Below, one piece after another: positions 25,350-34,222 of a stretch of DNA of 37,981 nucleotides. Made by a program: the position numbers and the translations under genes. The notes beneath the pieces are model-generated. The model ran no database searches. It was given only the letters and a program-made list of their open reading frames with translations, and had not been told where the DNA came from. The DNA lies in NCBI GenBank assembly GCA_024279865.1, contig JAJRRC010000065.1, forward strand, positions 1 through 37,981. Direction: 5' to 3'. This DNA is from Planctomycetota bacterium (lineage in GTDB: Bacteria; Planctomycetota; Phycisphaerae; Phycisphaerales; Phycisphaeraceae). The stretch's first letter is position 1. Every line of letters begins with the position of its first letter.

Positions 25350-26483
25350 TTAATCCACCAAAACATATTTAATGCGTGGCCCGCCAAGACGGCAAGTTAT
25401 TTCGTACACAATCGTATCACTCAAACGAGCCAAATTCTCCGCACTGTGCCGAGCAGTTGGGTTTGGCGAGATGATTTCAACCTCTTGTCCCACTTCCAAT
25501 GCAGGCAAATCGGTTAAATCCACCACAATTTGATCCATGGACACACGGCCTCGCACGGGAGCCAATTTCCCGCGAATGCTCACCATCGACCGATTGGACA
25601 AACTGCGTAAATAACCATCGCCATACCCAATCGGCACACGTCCCAAAACCGAAGGCCGATCAAAGGTAAATGTTCCGCCATAACCACAACAAGTTCCCGC
25701 AGGCACTTTTTTAATCTGCAACAGCGGACCCATGAGCCGTAGCGCGGGAACCAAAGGCAAAGCAAGCCCACCCACTTCATCCGACGGCTGATAGCCATAA
25801 ACCGCAATGCCCGGCCGCACCATGTCCAGATGAGCCTCGGGCATACACAAAATGGCAGCAGAATTGGCTGCATGGCACAGAACAGAATCATCTAACGGAC
25901 AAGCCTCAACCGCCTTTTGAAACACATCTAGCTGTTCTTGGGCAAAGGTTTTGTCGGCCATGTCCGCAGAGGCGAAGTGGGTATAGATGCCAGTGAGCCG
26001 AACGCCTGGTTGGTCATTGATGGCTTTGACCAAAGCAAAAGCGTCTTGGGCAATGGCTCCGCTTCGCCCCATGCCTGTATCTATTTTAAGGTGGACTTGG
26101 GCCTCTTGACCTAGTTGTTGAGCAGCTTCACCAATGAGGCATACTTCCCGCATGTCCCAGACGGTTTGTGTGACATTGGCTTCTAATAACTCTTGGGCAA
26201 TCCCAAGCCCTTCTTTGGCTGAGTAAGCTCCCATGGAGAAAAACATGAGCAGCGGCCCAGCATATCCCTTTTGTCGCAAGGCAACCGCTTCTGCCGGGCA
26301 AGCCACGCTCAGCCAGTCAGCTTCTTGAGCGATGATGCCATGCAGCAGATCCAAGCCGTGGCCATAAGCATTTGTTTTGACTGATGGGCAAACCTTAACT
26401 CTTGGTCCTATAACGCTTTTGATCAATTTTAGATTGGTTTGGATGGCCGAGGCAGATATCTGTGCTGTCAAATAAGGATCCAT
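25350..26483 (-). CDS. alr: Alanine racemase
   Basis: This PLP enzyme makes D-alanine for peptidoglycan. The N-terminal barrel carries the PLP lysine Lys36 in SVKTNAYGHG (usually VKADAYGHG). The C-terminal beta domain carries the catalytic tyrosine region, as in VPIGYGDGYLRSLSN, and the MDQIVVDLTDLP motif. Length is 377 aa, normal. No other wall gene is adjacent. The gap of 208 bases to arsC on the other strand should hold both promoters; I see no unambiguous boxes. Confidence 0.96.
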   Translation of the reverse strand: MDPYLTAQISASAIQTNLKLIKSVIGPRVKVCPSVKTNAYGHGLDLLHGIIAQEADWLSVACPAEAVALRQKGYAGPLLMFFSMGAYSAKEGLGIAQELLEANVTQTVWDMREVCLIGEAAQQLGQEAQVHLKIDTGMGRSGAIAQDAFALVKAINDQPGVRLTGIYTHFASADMADKTFAQEQLDVFQKAVEACPLDDSVLCHAANSAAILCMPEAHLDMVRPGIAVYGYQPSDEVGGLALPLVPALRLMGPLLQIKKVPAGTCCGYGGTFTFDRPSVLGRVPIGYGDGYLRSLSNRSMVSIRGKLAPVRGRVSMDQIVVDLTDLPALEVGQEVEIISPNPTARHSAENLARLSDTIVYEITCRLGGPRIKYVLVD

Positions 26484-26691
26484 AAGAGATAGTTATACCA
26501 AATTTGCAATCCAGCCTTTGGGACTATTTTCTATTAAGCATTTACAACCCCGCCCCCAAAGGTTTACGCAGACCCTTGGCCTGAGTTTTGAAGCCCATGC
26601 GTATCTTCACTCTTTTTTATCTTTTTATTTTGAGCTTGAGGATCCATAAACACTTGCGTCATCGAATCATCAATACGATGATGGCGTTTCT

Positions 26692-27036
26692 ATGCCAACG
26701 CTTTACCACAATCCAAAATGTTCTAAAAGCCGCCAAGCCCTTCAATTACTCCAAAATCAAGGGCTTGAGCCCCATATTGTGGAATACCTCAAGGACCCAC
26801 CTAGTGAAGCGACCCTCCGCGACCTGCTGAAGATGCTCAAGCGAAGCCCTCTGGAGCTGATGCGTCAAAAAAATTCTCTCTTTAAGGAACTGGGGCTAGA
26901 TCAAAAACGAGACGACGAGGAAGCTCTCATCACGGCCATGCTCACTCACCCCAAGCTGATCGAGCGTCCCATTTTCGTCCATCAAGGCCAAGCACGGATC
27001 GGCAGACCGCCCCAAGATGTTCTCCAAATCCTTTGA
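26692..27036 (+). CDS. arsC: ArsC-family (glutaredoxin-dependent) arsenate reductase
   Basis: This is a small thioredoxin-fold reductase of the ArsC/YffB/Spx group. It starts MPTLYHNPKCSKSRQAL with catalytic Cys10 followed by the arginine-bearing loop. The DPPSEATLRDLLKML helix, the LIERPIFVHQGQARIGRPP C-terminal block and the IGRPPQDV motif of the arsenate reductases follow. The length of 114 aa is typical. No arsR or arsB is nearby, so the physiological role could differ; YfgD-type homologues of this kind are often outside ars operons. There is no clear Shine-Dalgarno upstream. Confidence 0.9.
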   Translation: MPTLYHNPKCSKSRQALQLLQNQGLEPHIVEYLKDPPSEATLRDLLKMLKRSPLELMRQKNSLFKELGLDQKRDDEEALITAMLTHPKLIERPIFVHQGQARIGRPPQDVLQIL

Positions 27037-27248
27037 GATACCAATCGCAATTGAGTTTTCCCGTTTGCCCCCGGTTTCTTGCGTACGTGACATCTTGTTT
27101 CAGTTGAGGTTGTCCCCAAAAACTGGGCGCATGTTTAAGGTGTCCGATTCTCTTCCTCTTGCTGACAACTGATCGCTGATAACTGATCGCTTTAAAAACT
27201 TGCATCGCGGGAATTCTCATGCCTGATGGGTATAGCCTTGAAAAACGG

Positions 27249-27277
27249 TTGACATAAGCCGCCTCCCCCCCGACAAT
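27249..27277 (+). promoter_or_regulatory. Candidate promoter of the lipoprotein gene
   Basis: A perfect -35 TTGACA (27249-27254) and GACAAT (27272-27277) are spaced 17 bases apart, 38 bases upstream of the start at 27315. The spacer is C-rich (C7 run). Confidence 0.5.
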
Positions 27278-27314
27278 AGACAACAACTTCAAACACCGGT
27301 AATCGAGAACCTTC

Positions 27315-27713
27315 ATGATGGTAAAATCTTATCGCGCTACAATGCTCGGACTGACCCTTGGTTGTGGCATGCTGCTATTGGCCAGTGGATGCCAAACAAA
27401 ACAAGTGATGGACTTACGAGCGAGCAATCAAACCGTCGCCCGAACTCCCGAACCCTCGTTTTTGAGTGCCTTTAAACTGAGTAATCTCAATAAGCTCAAT
27501 CCGTTTAAAGCGAAGCCGGATTCGGAACTTTCACTTCGAAAAATCCGATCCAACCCCAGTCCCGAGCTAAAAGGCATGGCCAACAACCACTGGTACAACA
27601 AAAACATTGAAGCCATCACACGCGACGTCAATCGCCGCCAGCTTTCTGATGATGTGAATACGGTCTTGTTTCTGACTGAACCCAGTAAAATGAGTTACTA
27701 CGTCGTTCCCTGA
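27315..27713 (+). CDS. Small lipoprotein of unknown function
   Basis: I do not recognise the family. The N terminus is a clear lipoprotein signal: two basic residues, a hydrophobic stretch (LGLTLGCGMLLL) and the lipobox LASGC with Cys26. The mature part is about 106 residues, rich in Lys, Asn and Ser, without further hydrophobic segments and with no recognisable domain. The C-terminal NHWYNKNIEAITRDVNRRQLSDDVNTVLF looks helical. It has its own promoter, and the downstream phosphotransferase starts 20 bases after its stop, so the two are probably co-transcribed. Confidence 0.75.
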   Translation: MMVKSYRATMLGLTLGCGMLLLASGCQTKQVMDLRASNQTVARTPEPSFLSAFKLSNLNKLNPFKAKPDSELSLRKIRSNPSPELKGMANNHWYNKNIEAITRDVNRRQLSDDVNTVLFLTEPSKMSYYVVP

Positions 27714-27733
27714 TTTTCAAAAGGCAGGGCTAC

Positions 27734-28741
27734 ATGGACGAAGCGTCGTACGGCTTAGCCCCAAGCCATCTGGCAACACAGGCTAAGCCAAACCACAACC
27801 CAACTCTTTGTGCCGCGGATTTGGCAAATGCGCTGGATCAGGTCTGTCCTGATGCCATCTCCGATTTACATTGGTTTCGAACCGATTGGCAACGAGGCGG
27901 TGCGTTTACCGCCACCGCAACCTACACCGATCAAAACAACCACGCCTCCAAAGCCGTCATTAAACTTCCCGTCCCCCAAGTGGAACTGCAATGGATCAGG
28001 CGGCTGCAAAGTACCAACCGAGATTTGGGAATCGCTGACGTGGTGCCGACGCTTTATGCATCGGGAGATCAACTTGACGGCCAACCCCTCGCGTGGGTCA
28101 TCATGGAATACCTCCCTCACGGCCCATTGTGCCATCAATGGCGTGGCCACGAATTTGAACTGTTCATCGCAGCCGCCGGCCGCTTGGCCTATGCCACGAG
28201 CCAATATCCCCCACCACCGCCACAAGCTCGCCCGCCACAAAAAAATTGGAATGCCATCCACCGTCTCGCTAGGCAATTTGTACATCAACACAACATCGAC
28301 CATGAACAACGCTGGAACAAAGCCCTTAAAAAAGTACATCGCAAACTCAAAGACTGGACCCAAACGCTTCAAGACCGACCCGTCGACCAATGGTGTCACG
28401 GCGACCTGCATCTGGGAAATGCCCTCACACGCACGCCACCGCCGCAAGGACCCGCCCTCTTAATCGACTTTGCCTGTATCCATGGCGGACACTGGCTCGA
28501 TGATGCCATCTATTTTGAACATCTGTTCTGGGCCCAGCGTAAACGCCTCGACGGCCGCAAGATTGTCAGCCTCATCGCCAAAGAACGACACCGCTACAAC
28601 CTCCCCGTCGATGAACGCTGGCCTCACTGGGCAAAAATCCAACGAGCACTCCTTGCCATGAGCACCCCCGCCATGCTCGAACACAACGGCGACCGAAGAC
28701 ATGTTCAGGCGGCCTTGGAAATTCTTGAAGCCAATCTTTAA
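27734..28741 (+). CDS. Aminoglycoside/choline kinase-like phosphotransferase
   Basis: This is a kinase-fold phosphotransferase of the APH/ChoK group. The catalytic loop is QWCHGDLHLGNAL (Asp base) and the metal-binding segment is ALLIDFACIHGGHWLDDAIYFEHLFW (Asp of the DFG equivalent). Upstream, FTATATYTDQNNHASKAVIKLP looks like the N lobe with the ATP-binding lysine, and AWVIMEYLPHGPL is the hinge. The length is 335 aa. The substrate is unknown: such proteins include aminoglycoside, homoserine, choline and fructosamine kinases, and nothing indicates drug resistance. It has an AAGGCAGGG ribosome site and lies in line with the lipoprotein gene. Confidence 0.88.
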   Translation: MDEASYGLAPSHLATQAKPNHNPTLCAADLANALDQVCPDAISDLHWFRTDWQRGGAFTATATYTDQNNHASKAVIKLPVPQVELQWIRRLQSTNRDLGIADVVPTLYASGDQLDGQPLAWVIMEYLPHGPLCHQWRGHEFELFIAAAGRLAYATSQYPPPPPQARPPQKNWNAIHRLARQFVHQHNIDHEQRWNKALKKVHRKLKDWTQTLQDRPVDQWCHGDLHLGNALTRTPPPQGPALLIDFACIHGGHWLDDAIYFEHLFWAQRKRLDGRKIVSLIAKERHRYNLPVDERWPHWAKIQRALLAMSTPAMLEHNGDRRHVQAALEILEANL

Positions 28742-28826
28742 AAAACCAGTCTTTCCCATTGAGTCCTACTCAAAACTCGCTATCCTATTCCTCGTATTCG
28801 TACCGTTAAGAAATAGGATGAAAGCC

Positions 28827-29921
28827 ATGAATTACGTCGTCCCCGTCGAACTACACAACCAAATCGCCCAAGCAGCCTATGAAAAGCGAGGTTTTAGCTC
28901 CCAAGAAGCAACCCGGGGCGCTCGTTTTTGCGAAATGGCCTCGTGGCATGGGATCAAAACCCACAACCTGCTCAAAGCTCTCCACCTCGACGAATTGTTC
29001 GGATCGGGAAACACCACCAGTCCCGGCTGCGTCCCACAAGCAGCCATCATCAAACATCCTTCACGATTTGAAGCGGCCCAGACGTGGGATGCACAGAAAA
29101 AACTCGGGCAAGCTGTCGCCTTTGAAGCCATGGACACCGCCATTGAACTCGCAGATAAATATGGCGTCGGGATCGTCAGTGTCGACCAGGCCTTCCACTA
29201 TCTCTGGGGGGGCGGCTATGTCATGGACGCGGCAAAAAAAGGCTACATCGCCTACACCAACTGCACCGCAGCACTTGCCGAGGTCGTCCCCTTCATGGGC
29301 AAATTCCCAACCCTCGGAACCAACCCACACTCTTGGGGCTTTCCCACCACCGAAGCAGTCGGCTTTCCCATCGTGATCGACTGGGCCACCAGCACCGTGG
29401 CCATGGGACGTGTGCAGCAATTCCTGCGTGAAGGCAAACAACTGCCCCCCAACGCAGCCGTCGACAAAGAGGGAAATCCCACCACCGACCCGAGCAAAGT
29501 TTCATCCCTGCTTCCTTTTGGTGCCCACAAAGGTTACGGCCTCTCCCTGATCAACGAACTCGTTGGCGCTTTCATCGGCGGCTCACTACCCACCATCCGA
29601 TCACGGCCACAAAATGCCAGCCATGGTGAAAAAACCACGCCTAACTTCTTCTTCCAAGTCATCCATCCCGATGCCATGAATGCCAACGCCTTTGCCGTCG
29701 GACGCAATCAGGCCAGCAACATCAAAGCTGTGCTGAACGATATCCTCGGCCATGGCAACGAAAGCTGCCTCCTCCCCGGACAGATCGAACACCAAGCAGC
29801 CGTCGCCTCCGAAAAAGCAGGTGGACTGCTCTTCACCGAAGCAGAACTCCAAGAACTCCAACACATCGCCCAAGAAGCAGGCGTCGCGTTGAACCTGCCA
29901 TCATTGGCAACACAAAACTGA
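28827..29921 (+). CDS. Ldh/YlbC-type NAD(P)-dependent malate/lactate/ureidoglycolate dehydrogenase
   Basis: This is a member of the malate/L-lactate dehydrogenase family (the non-Rossmann fold of AllD, DlgD and YbiC). The visible landmarks are VDQAFHYLWGGGYVM (the His-containing family region), NCTAALAEVVPFMGK, TLGTNPHSWGFPT, PIVIDWATSTVAMGRV and LLPFGAHKGYGLSLINELVGAFIGG. The length is 364 aa. Its substrate is unclear. The reading frame extends back to 28701, but AGGA at 28815-28818 points to ATG 28827 (an ATG at 28818 is the alternative). It is followed after 29 bases by the Gfo/Idh/MocA gene, which suggests a sugar-acid catabolic pair. Confidence 0.88.
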   Translation: MNYVVPVELHNQIAQAAYEKRGFSSQEATRGARFCEMASWHGIKTHNLLKALHLDELFGSGNTTSPGCVPQAAIIKHPSRFEAAQTWDAQKKLGQAVAFEAMDTAIELADKYGVGIVSVDQAFHYLWGGGYVMDAAKKGYIAYTNCTAALAEVVPFMGKFPTLGTNPHSWGFPTTEAVGFPIVIDWATSTVAMGRVQQFLREGKQLPPNAAVDKEGNPTTDPSKVSSLLPFGAHKGYGLSLINELVGAFIGGSLPTIRSRPQNASHGEKTTPNFFFQVIHPDAMNANAFAVGRNQASNIKAVLNDILGHGNESCLLPGQIEHQAAVASEKAGGLLFTEAELQELQHIAQEAGVALNLPSLATQN

Positions 29922-29950
29922 TACGCATCACAGACAGACAAGGAATTTTA

Positions 29951-31004
29951 TTGATGAAAGCATTCTCTTCGACCAAAGAAATCAAAGTCGGTGTCATCGG
30001 ATATGGCGGTGCGTTTAACATGGGACAAGCACATCTGTCGCAAATGAAAAAAGCGGGCATGTCACCCTTTGCCGTCTGCGAACTGGACCCCAAACGACTC
30101 GAAGTCGCACAGCAGGATTTCCCAGGCATCGAAACCTACACAAACCTCGACCAAATGCTCAAACAATCCGACGTGAACCTGATCATTCATATCACGCCAC
30201 ACAACCTCCACTACCCACTGGCGGCCAAATGTCTCAAAGCAGCCAAGCACGTCGTCACTGAAAAACCCTTTGTTCTGACCACCGCCGAGGCGAACAAACT
30301 CATCAACCTCGCGCAAAAAAACAAGGTCATGGTCAGCACTTACCACAACCGACATTGGGACGGCTGTATCCTTCGGGCAGTCAAGCAAATTGTCGAAAAA
30401 AAAAACCATCGGCGATGTCATACGAATCGAAGCACACATGGGAAGCTATAACATACCTCGAACATGGTGGCGGTCGAGCAAAACCATCTCCGGAGGGATC
30501 CTCTACGATTGGGGCGTCCACTTACTCGAATACAGCCTGCAACTGATCCCATCACAAGTCACCGAGGTGGCGGGCTTTGCCCATCAGGGGTTCTGGGCCT
30601 CGAACATGCCCAAAAGCCATCCCTGGAAAAACGACTGTATCGAAGATGAAGCCACCGCCATCGTTCGCTTTGCCAATGGGGCGATCATCAACCTGAGCAT
30701 CTCCCATCTTCAGGCCAACCCAGCTACGGACATGCTCCAGATCGTCGGGACCAGAGGAACCTACAATATTTTATGGGAGCAGTGGACCACCCGCAAACCC
30801 GGCCGCAATGGTGAAATCATTGAAAAAACAGGGAAACACCCCAAAGATCGAGGCGATCTGTTTTATAAAAATGTCGCCAACTATCTCATCGGCCAGGAAA
30901 AGTTAATCATCACCCCCCAATGGGCACGTCGCCCGATCCATATTCTGGACCTTGCCGTCCGAAGCGCCAAACAGGGTAAAACACTCAAAGCCAAATACGG
31001 CTAA
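29951..31004 (+). pseudogene. Gfo/Idh/MocA oxidoreductase with frameshift at an A10 run
   Basis: This is an NAD(P)-dependent sugar-type oxidoreductase. The N-terminal Rossmann domain has VGVIGYGGAFNMGQAHL and HVVTEKPFVLTTAEAN with the catalytic-type Lys of EKP. The C-terminal domain has VIRIEAHMGSYNI, GGILYDWGVHLLEY and LDLAVRSAKQGKTLKA. Two frames overlap at 30390-30451. Removing one A from the ten-A run at about 30396-30405 joins them into 350 residues with no lost homology. Everything else is intact. It may be a true lesion, a sequencing or assembly error, or a slippage site. I call it disrupted until that is settled. The first frame has a Shine-Dalgarno (AAGGA) before ATG 29954. Confidence 0.85.
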
Positions 31005-31025
31005 GACGAACGTGCATAGAGCACG

Positions 31026-31883
31026 CTAGGCAAACACCACCGTCTTGTTGCCGTTGATGAACACGCGGTCTTCGAGATGATTGTGTACGCCTCGGGTAAG
31101 CACTGCCACTTCGGTGTTACGTCCCAGTTGAATCATCTGTTCAACTGAATGAGCATGATGCGTACGCGTGGCATCCTGTTCAATGATCGGCCCCGCATCT
31201 AGCTCGCCGGTCACATAATGGCACGTCGCCCCGACCCATTTCACCCCACGCTCATAAGCCTGATGGTAAGGCTTCGCCCCGACAAAACTAGGCAAAAAAC
31301 TGTGGTGGATATTGATAATCCGACCGGGATAAGCCTCGCAAAAGTCCGGCGGCAAAATCTGCATGTACCGCGCCAACACCAGCGTATCGGTCCCCCACTG
31401 ATCCACTTGCTCACGAACCTTGGCAAACCCGGCTGTTTTGTCTGTCTTGGAAATTGGGATATGAACATAAGGCACACCATGCCACTGAACCAACTCACGA
31501 CAATCATCGTGATTGGAAATCACCCCCACCAAATCAAAAGATAAATCGCCCGTCCGCCAACGATAAAGCAAATTGTTTAAGCAGTGATCCATCTTGCTCA
31601 CCAAAATGACCACCCGTTTTTTTTCGTTGGCCCGACGAATCAACCAATCCATTTCAAATTCATCCGCCACCACTTTGAACCGGTCTCGAAATTCATCGAG
31701 ACCCATACTCATGGTATCTACTTTGACGACTTGTCTTGTAAAAAATTTGGCGGTGGGCAAATCCGTATGGTGTTGAGCATCCACGATCCAGCCGTTCAAA
31801 TCAGCGATCAACGTACTGACAGCCGCCACGATCCCCACACGATCCGAACAAGCCAGTTTTAGAACGTAATGTTCACTTGACAT
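31026..31883 (-). CDS. purU: Formyltetrahydrofolate deformylase
   Basis: This enzyme hydrolyses 10-formyl-tetrahydrofolate to formate and THF, feeding PurT or balancing one-carbon pools. The N-terminal ACT domain reads LKLACSDRVGIVAAVSTLIAD. The C-terminal formyltransferase domain has NLLYRWRTGDLSFDLVGVISNH, the catalytic stretch IINIHHSFLPSFVGAKPYHQAYERGVKWVGAT and the Asp in GELDAGPIIEQ. Length is 285 aa, normal. GGAAGG lies 5 bases before ATG 31883; the longer frame to 31907 is not used. It converges with the frameshifted oxidoreductase (end 31004) and lies downstream of the ynb-like cluster, unrelated in function. Confidence 0.95.
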   Translation of the reverse strand: MSSEHYVLKLACSDRVGIVAAVSTLIADLNGWIVDAQHHTDLPTAKFFTRQVVKVDTMSMGLDEFRDRFKVVADEFEMDWLIRRANEKKRVVILVSKMDHCLNNLLYRWRTGDLSFDLVGVISNHDDCRELVQWHGVPYVHIPISKTDKTAGFAKVREQVDQWGTDTLVLARYMQILPPDFCEAYPGRIINIHHSFLPSFVGAKPYHQAYERGVKWVGATCHYVTGELDAGPIIEQDATRTHHAHSVEQMIQLGRNTEVAVLTRGVHNHLEDRVFINGNKTVVFA

Positions 31884-32017
31884 ATCGACCTTCCAAATCC
31901 ACACCACAAGTCCTTGCGTGTTCTCCCATCATACGCATTGCGGACCTTTTTGGCGCATTGATCACTTGGCCAATGCGAGCCCGATCACGACACCAAACCC
32001 AATAGGCCAGTCTTTTC

Positions 32018-32596
32018 TTAACCGGGCATCAAGATAAAATAGGCTATATAAAAAATCGTCCACACCCCCAAATGAATCGCAAACTTCAGACGATAGGGAA
32101 ATCGTTGACGCACCCAAAAAGTAATGACTGTGGCAAACAACGACACCAGCACAAACCGTATGAGCCTCGCGGGAATGCTGACCAATAAAAACGAGGTCCG
32201 CGACAACTGTTCTGCACCCACAAACGCCGCGTAAAGTTTATACGACACACCACGCATCGGGCCCAAAAACAAACTGCTCACACCATGCTCCACAACCTCA
32301 CCCTCAACTGACTGCATCATCTGAGGACCAATGGCCGGAATGCGATCCATCACAGCTACCACACGATCAATATCCGATTCGCCCCAAGTGTAAACAAGCA
32401 GCCCGCCACCCAGTGCGCCAACCGTCGCAAAGACACAACAAACCATCGCCAAGCGAGGGCTTGATATTGCAATAGCGGACAACAAAACGTCTGGCACAAT
32501 GAAAAATAAAGTGGCCTCGGCAAACCCCCATGCCATCGCCAAAACCGCCAGAGCGAATGGCCCACGTTGTCGTCTTGTGAGACGCTCTAGCTCCAC
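32018..32596 (-). CDS. VTT/DedA-like membrane protein
   Basis: This is a small integral membrane protein of about 192 residues. The sequence GFAEATLFFIVPDVLLSAIAI, followed by GALGGGLLVYTWGE and a later GPMRGVSYKLYAAFVGAEQ, resembles the VTT (DedA/YqaA/SNARE-associated) pattern: a proline-bearing re-entrant loop, a Gly-rich turn and an arginine-bearing loop. That is a moderate-confidence reading. There are four or five hydrophobic segments. I choose GTG 32596, which overlaps the plsC stop by 10 bases, because AAGG sits about 9 bases upstream. The frame to ATG 32677 would overlap plsC by 91 bases. It is the last gene of the ynb-like phospholipid cluster. Confidence 0.7.
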   Translation of the reverse strand: MELERLTRRQRGPFALAVLAMAWGFAEATLFFIVPDVLLSAIAISSPRLAMVCCVFATVGALGGGLLVYTWGESDIDRVVAVMDRIPAIGPQMMQSVEGEVVEHGVSSLFLGPMRGVSYKLYAAFVGAEQLSRTSFLLVSIPARLIRFVLVSLFATVITFWVRQRFPYRLKFAIHLGVWTIFYIAYFILMPG

Positions 32597-33270
32597 GGCT
32601 TGAAATCGCCTTCTTCGGCCAGTGTTTGCATCCGACAATTTAGCATCTCCATAAAGGTCTGTTTCTTCCCGCTCCAATACATCGGCTCTCCGACAAATAC
32701 ATCACAGAAAAACGGAACCAACAAGGCCTCGTCACGTGGCAATGCTTTACCAAGCCCGTGCAGAAAAACAGGCGTGATCGGCACATCAGGATAACGACGG
32801 GCCAAATGAGCAATCCCTGTCTTGAATTGCTCAAACACCTCAGGCTCACCACGTTGACCTTCTGGGAAAAGAATCACAATATCGCCACGCTCCACAGCAA
32901 CCCCGATACCTGCTAATGGGTCTTGACGCATCCCCGCAATTTCACGTTCCAAAGGGAGAATCCCAATAATACGATGAGCAAACCATGCCAAGGGTTTATA
33001 TAAAAAAAAATAGTCTGCGGCAGCCACAGGGCGCAAACGCGGCAAAATACTTCGGGGAAACAAAGTCATCAGTAACAACACATCAAGATGACTATTATGA
33101 TTGGCCACAACAAAAGCAGGCCCCTTCTTGGGCAACTGATGCCGGCGGCGAACATTCACCCCCAAAACGACCAAGCAGACCACCTTCACGACCAGCGTAA
33201 AAAAAAGCCATCGCAAAACAGGATTGATCCCTGGCAACACGTCATGACCGGGTAGATGTTCACGCACCAT
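32587..33270 (-). CDS. plsC: 1-acyl-glycerol-3-phosphate acyltransferase-like (PlsC family)
   Basis: This is a membrane-associated acyltransferase. VVANHNSHLDVLLL holds the HX4D catalytic motif, IVILFPEGQRGEPEVFEQFK holds the FPEG (glycerol-phosphate binding) motif, and PITPVFLHGLGKALPRDE is the later block. One N-terminal hydrophobic helix is seen (LRWLFFTLVVKVVCLVVLGV). The length is 227 aa from ATG 33270, which has GGGAG 4 bases upstream and overlaps the end of the CdsA-like gene by 11 bases. The acyl acceptor is probably lysophosphatidate, but other acceptors are possible in this large family. Confidence 0.9.
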   Translation of the reverse strand: MVREHLPGHDVLPGINPVLRWLFFTLVVKVVCLVVLGVNVRRRHQLPKKGPAFVVANHNSHLDVLLLMTLFPRSILPRLRPVAAADYFFLYKPLAWFAHRIIGILPLEREIAGMRQDPLAGIGVAVERGDIVILFPEGQRGEPEVFEQFKTGIAHLARRYPDVPITPVFLHGLGKALPRDEALLVPFFCDVFVGEPMYWSGKKQTFMEMLNCRMQTLAEEGDFKPWS

Positions 33271-34222
33271 GAGACTCCCACAAGAACAACCAGTAAACGT
33301 AATGGAAAAACAGCGGAGCCGTAAACGTGAGGCTATCGACACGGTCTAGAATGCCGCCATGCCCTGGAAGTAAGCCGGAGGTATCTTTGATGCCAAGGTC
33401 TCGTTTAAGTGCGGAAATATTGATATCGCCCACGAACCCACCTAGGCCGATGATCAGGCCTGCGGCCAATGACTGCGTCCGGTCAAACGGCGTGAGCCAT
33501 TCCCCCAGCAGAACCGCGCATGCGGTGGTGCTCACAACGCCTCCGATAAAGCCAGCCCATGTTTTATTGGGACTAATTTTTGGAATAATTTTTCGTTTTC
33601 CCAATAGTTTGCCCCATATATATTGAAATATATCATTGGCTTGCGTGAGAAAAACCAGATAGAGAAGTAGCCCAGGCCCGGGTATGGCAATGGGGTTGCC
33701 TTTGATTTTCAGCACCAGTAAAAAGGCGGCATGGCTGAGATTGAAAACCATCAACATCAGTCCCCAGTGAATCTGGGCGGTCGAACGAAGAAACGATTCT
33801 GTTTCGCCGATCATGATCATGCGGAATGGTAAAAACAGGAACATGTAGACAGGGATAAAAACAATGAACATGCCGTACCATCCGTGGTACACCCAGTAAA
33901 ATTGGATCGGGATTGCCAGATACGCCCAAAAAATAGCGCGGCGATCCGCGCGGCGAGTCGGGATCAATGAAAAATATTCCTTCACCGCCAAAAAACTCAC
34001 AAAGGCCAGAAACAAAAGTGAAATCGTACGGCTAAGCACCATCGCCAACGCAAACACGCCAGCCATCACCCACCAAGTACGAACACGCAAAGACAACTCG
34101 GTATAGTCCGCATCAGGCTTCAAGCGGCGTAAAATAGCCACGATGATCTGTGTAATCACCAGCAGACCAAAAATACCACCAATCGCATATTGCACCGATT
34201 GCGGTAGATTTCCTAACGACAT
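33260..34222 (-). CDS. Phosphatidate cytidylyltransferase-like protein (CdsA/YnbB)
   Basis: This polytopic membrane enzyme forms CDP-diacylglycerol from CTP and phosphatidate. The C-terminal CDS signature is complete: KISPNKTWAGFIGGVVST, then GGFVGDINISALKRDLGIKDTSGLLPGHGGILDRVDSL. About eight hydrophobic helices precede it. The length of 320 aa exceeds E. coli CdsA (285), and the gene follows an YnbA-like CDP-alcohol transferase as in the E. coli ynbAB pair, so it is likely the YnbB type. A perfect GGAGG lies 7 bases before ATG 34222. That start overlaps the ynbA-like stop by 10 bases, and this gene overlaps plsC by 11. Confidence 0.9.
   Translation of the reverse strand: MSLGNLPQSVQYAIGGIFGLLVITQIIVAILRRLKPDADYTELSLRVRTWWVMAGVFALAMVLSRTISLLFLAFVSFLAVKEYFSLIPTRRADRRAIFWAYLAIPIQFYWVYHGWYGMFIVFIPVYMFLFLPFRMIMIGETESFLRSTAQIHWGLMLMVFNLSHAAFLLVLKIKGNPIAIPGPGLLLYLVFLTQANDIFQYIWGKLLGKRKIIPKISPNKTWAGFIGGVVSTTACAVLLGEWLTPFDRTQSLAAGLIIGLGGFVGDINISALKRDLGIKDTSGLLPGHGGILDRVDSLTFTAPLFFHYVYWLFLWESHGA

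Noticed and set aside
28701-28826. Extended N terminus for the Ldh-type dehydrogenase
   Set aside because: It overlaps the phosphotransferase gene and matches no family sequence; the ATG at 28827 has a ribosome site.
31005-31030. CGTGC/GCACG hairpin between the oxidoreductase and purU
   Set aside because: A 5-bp stem without a T run is too weak to call a terminator.
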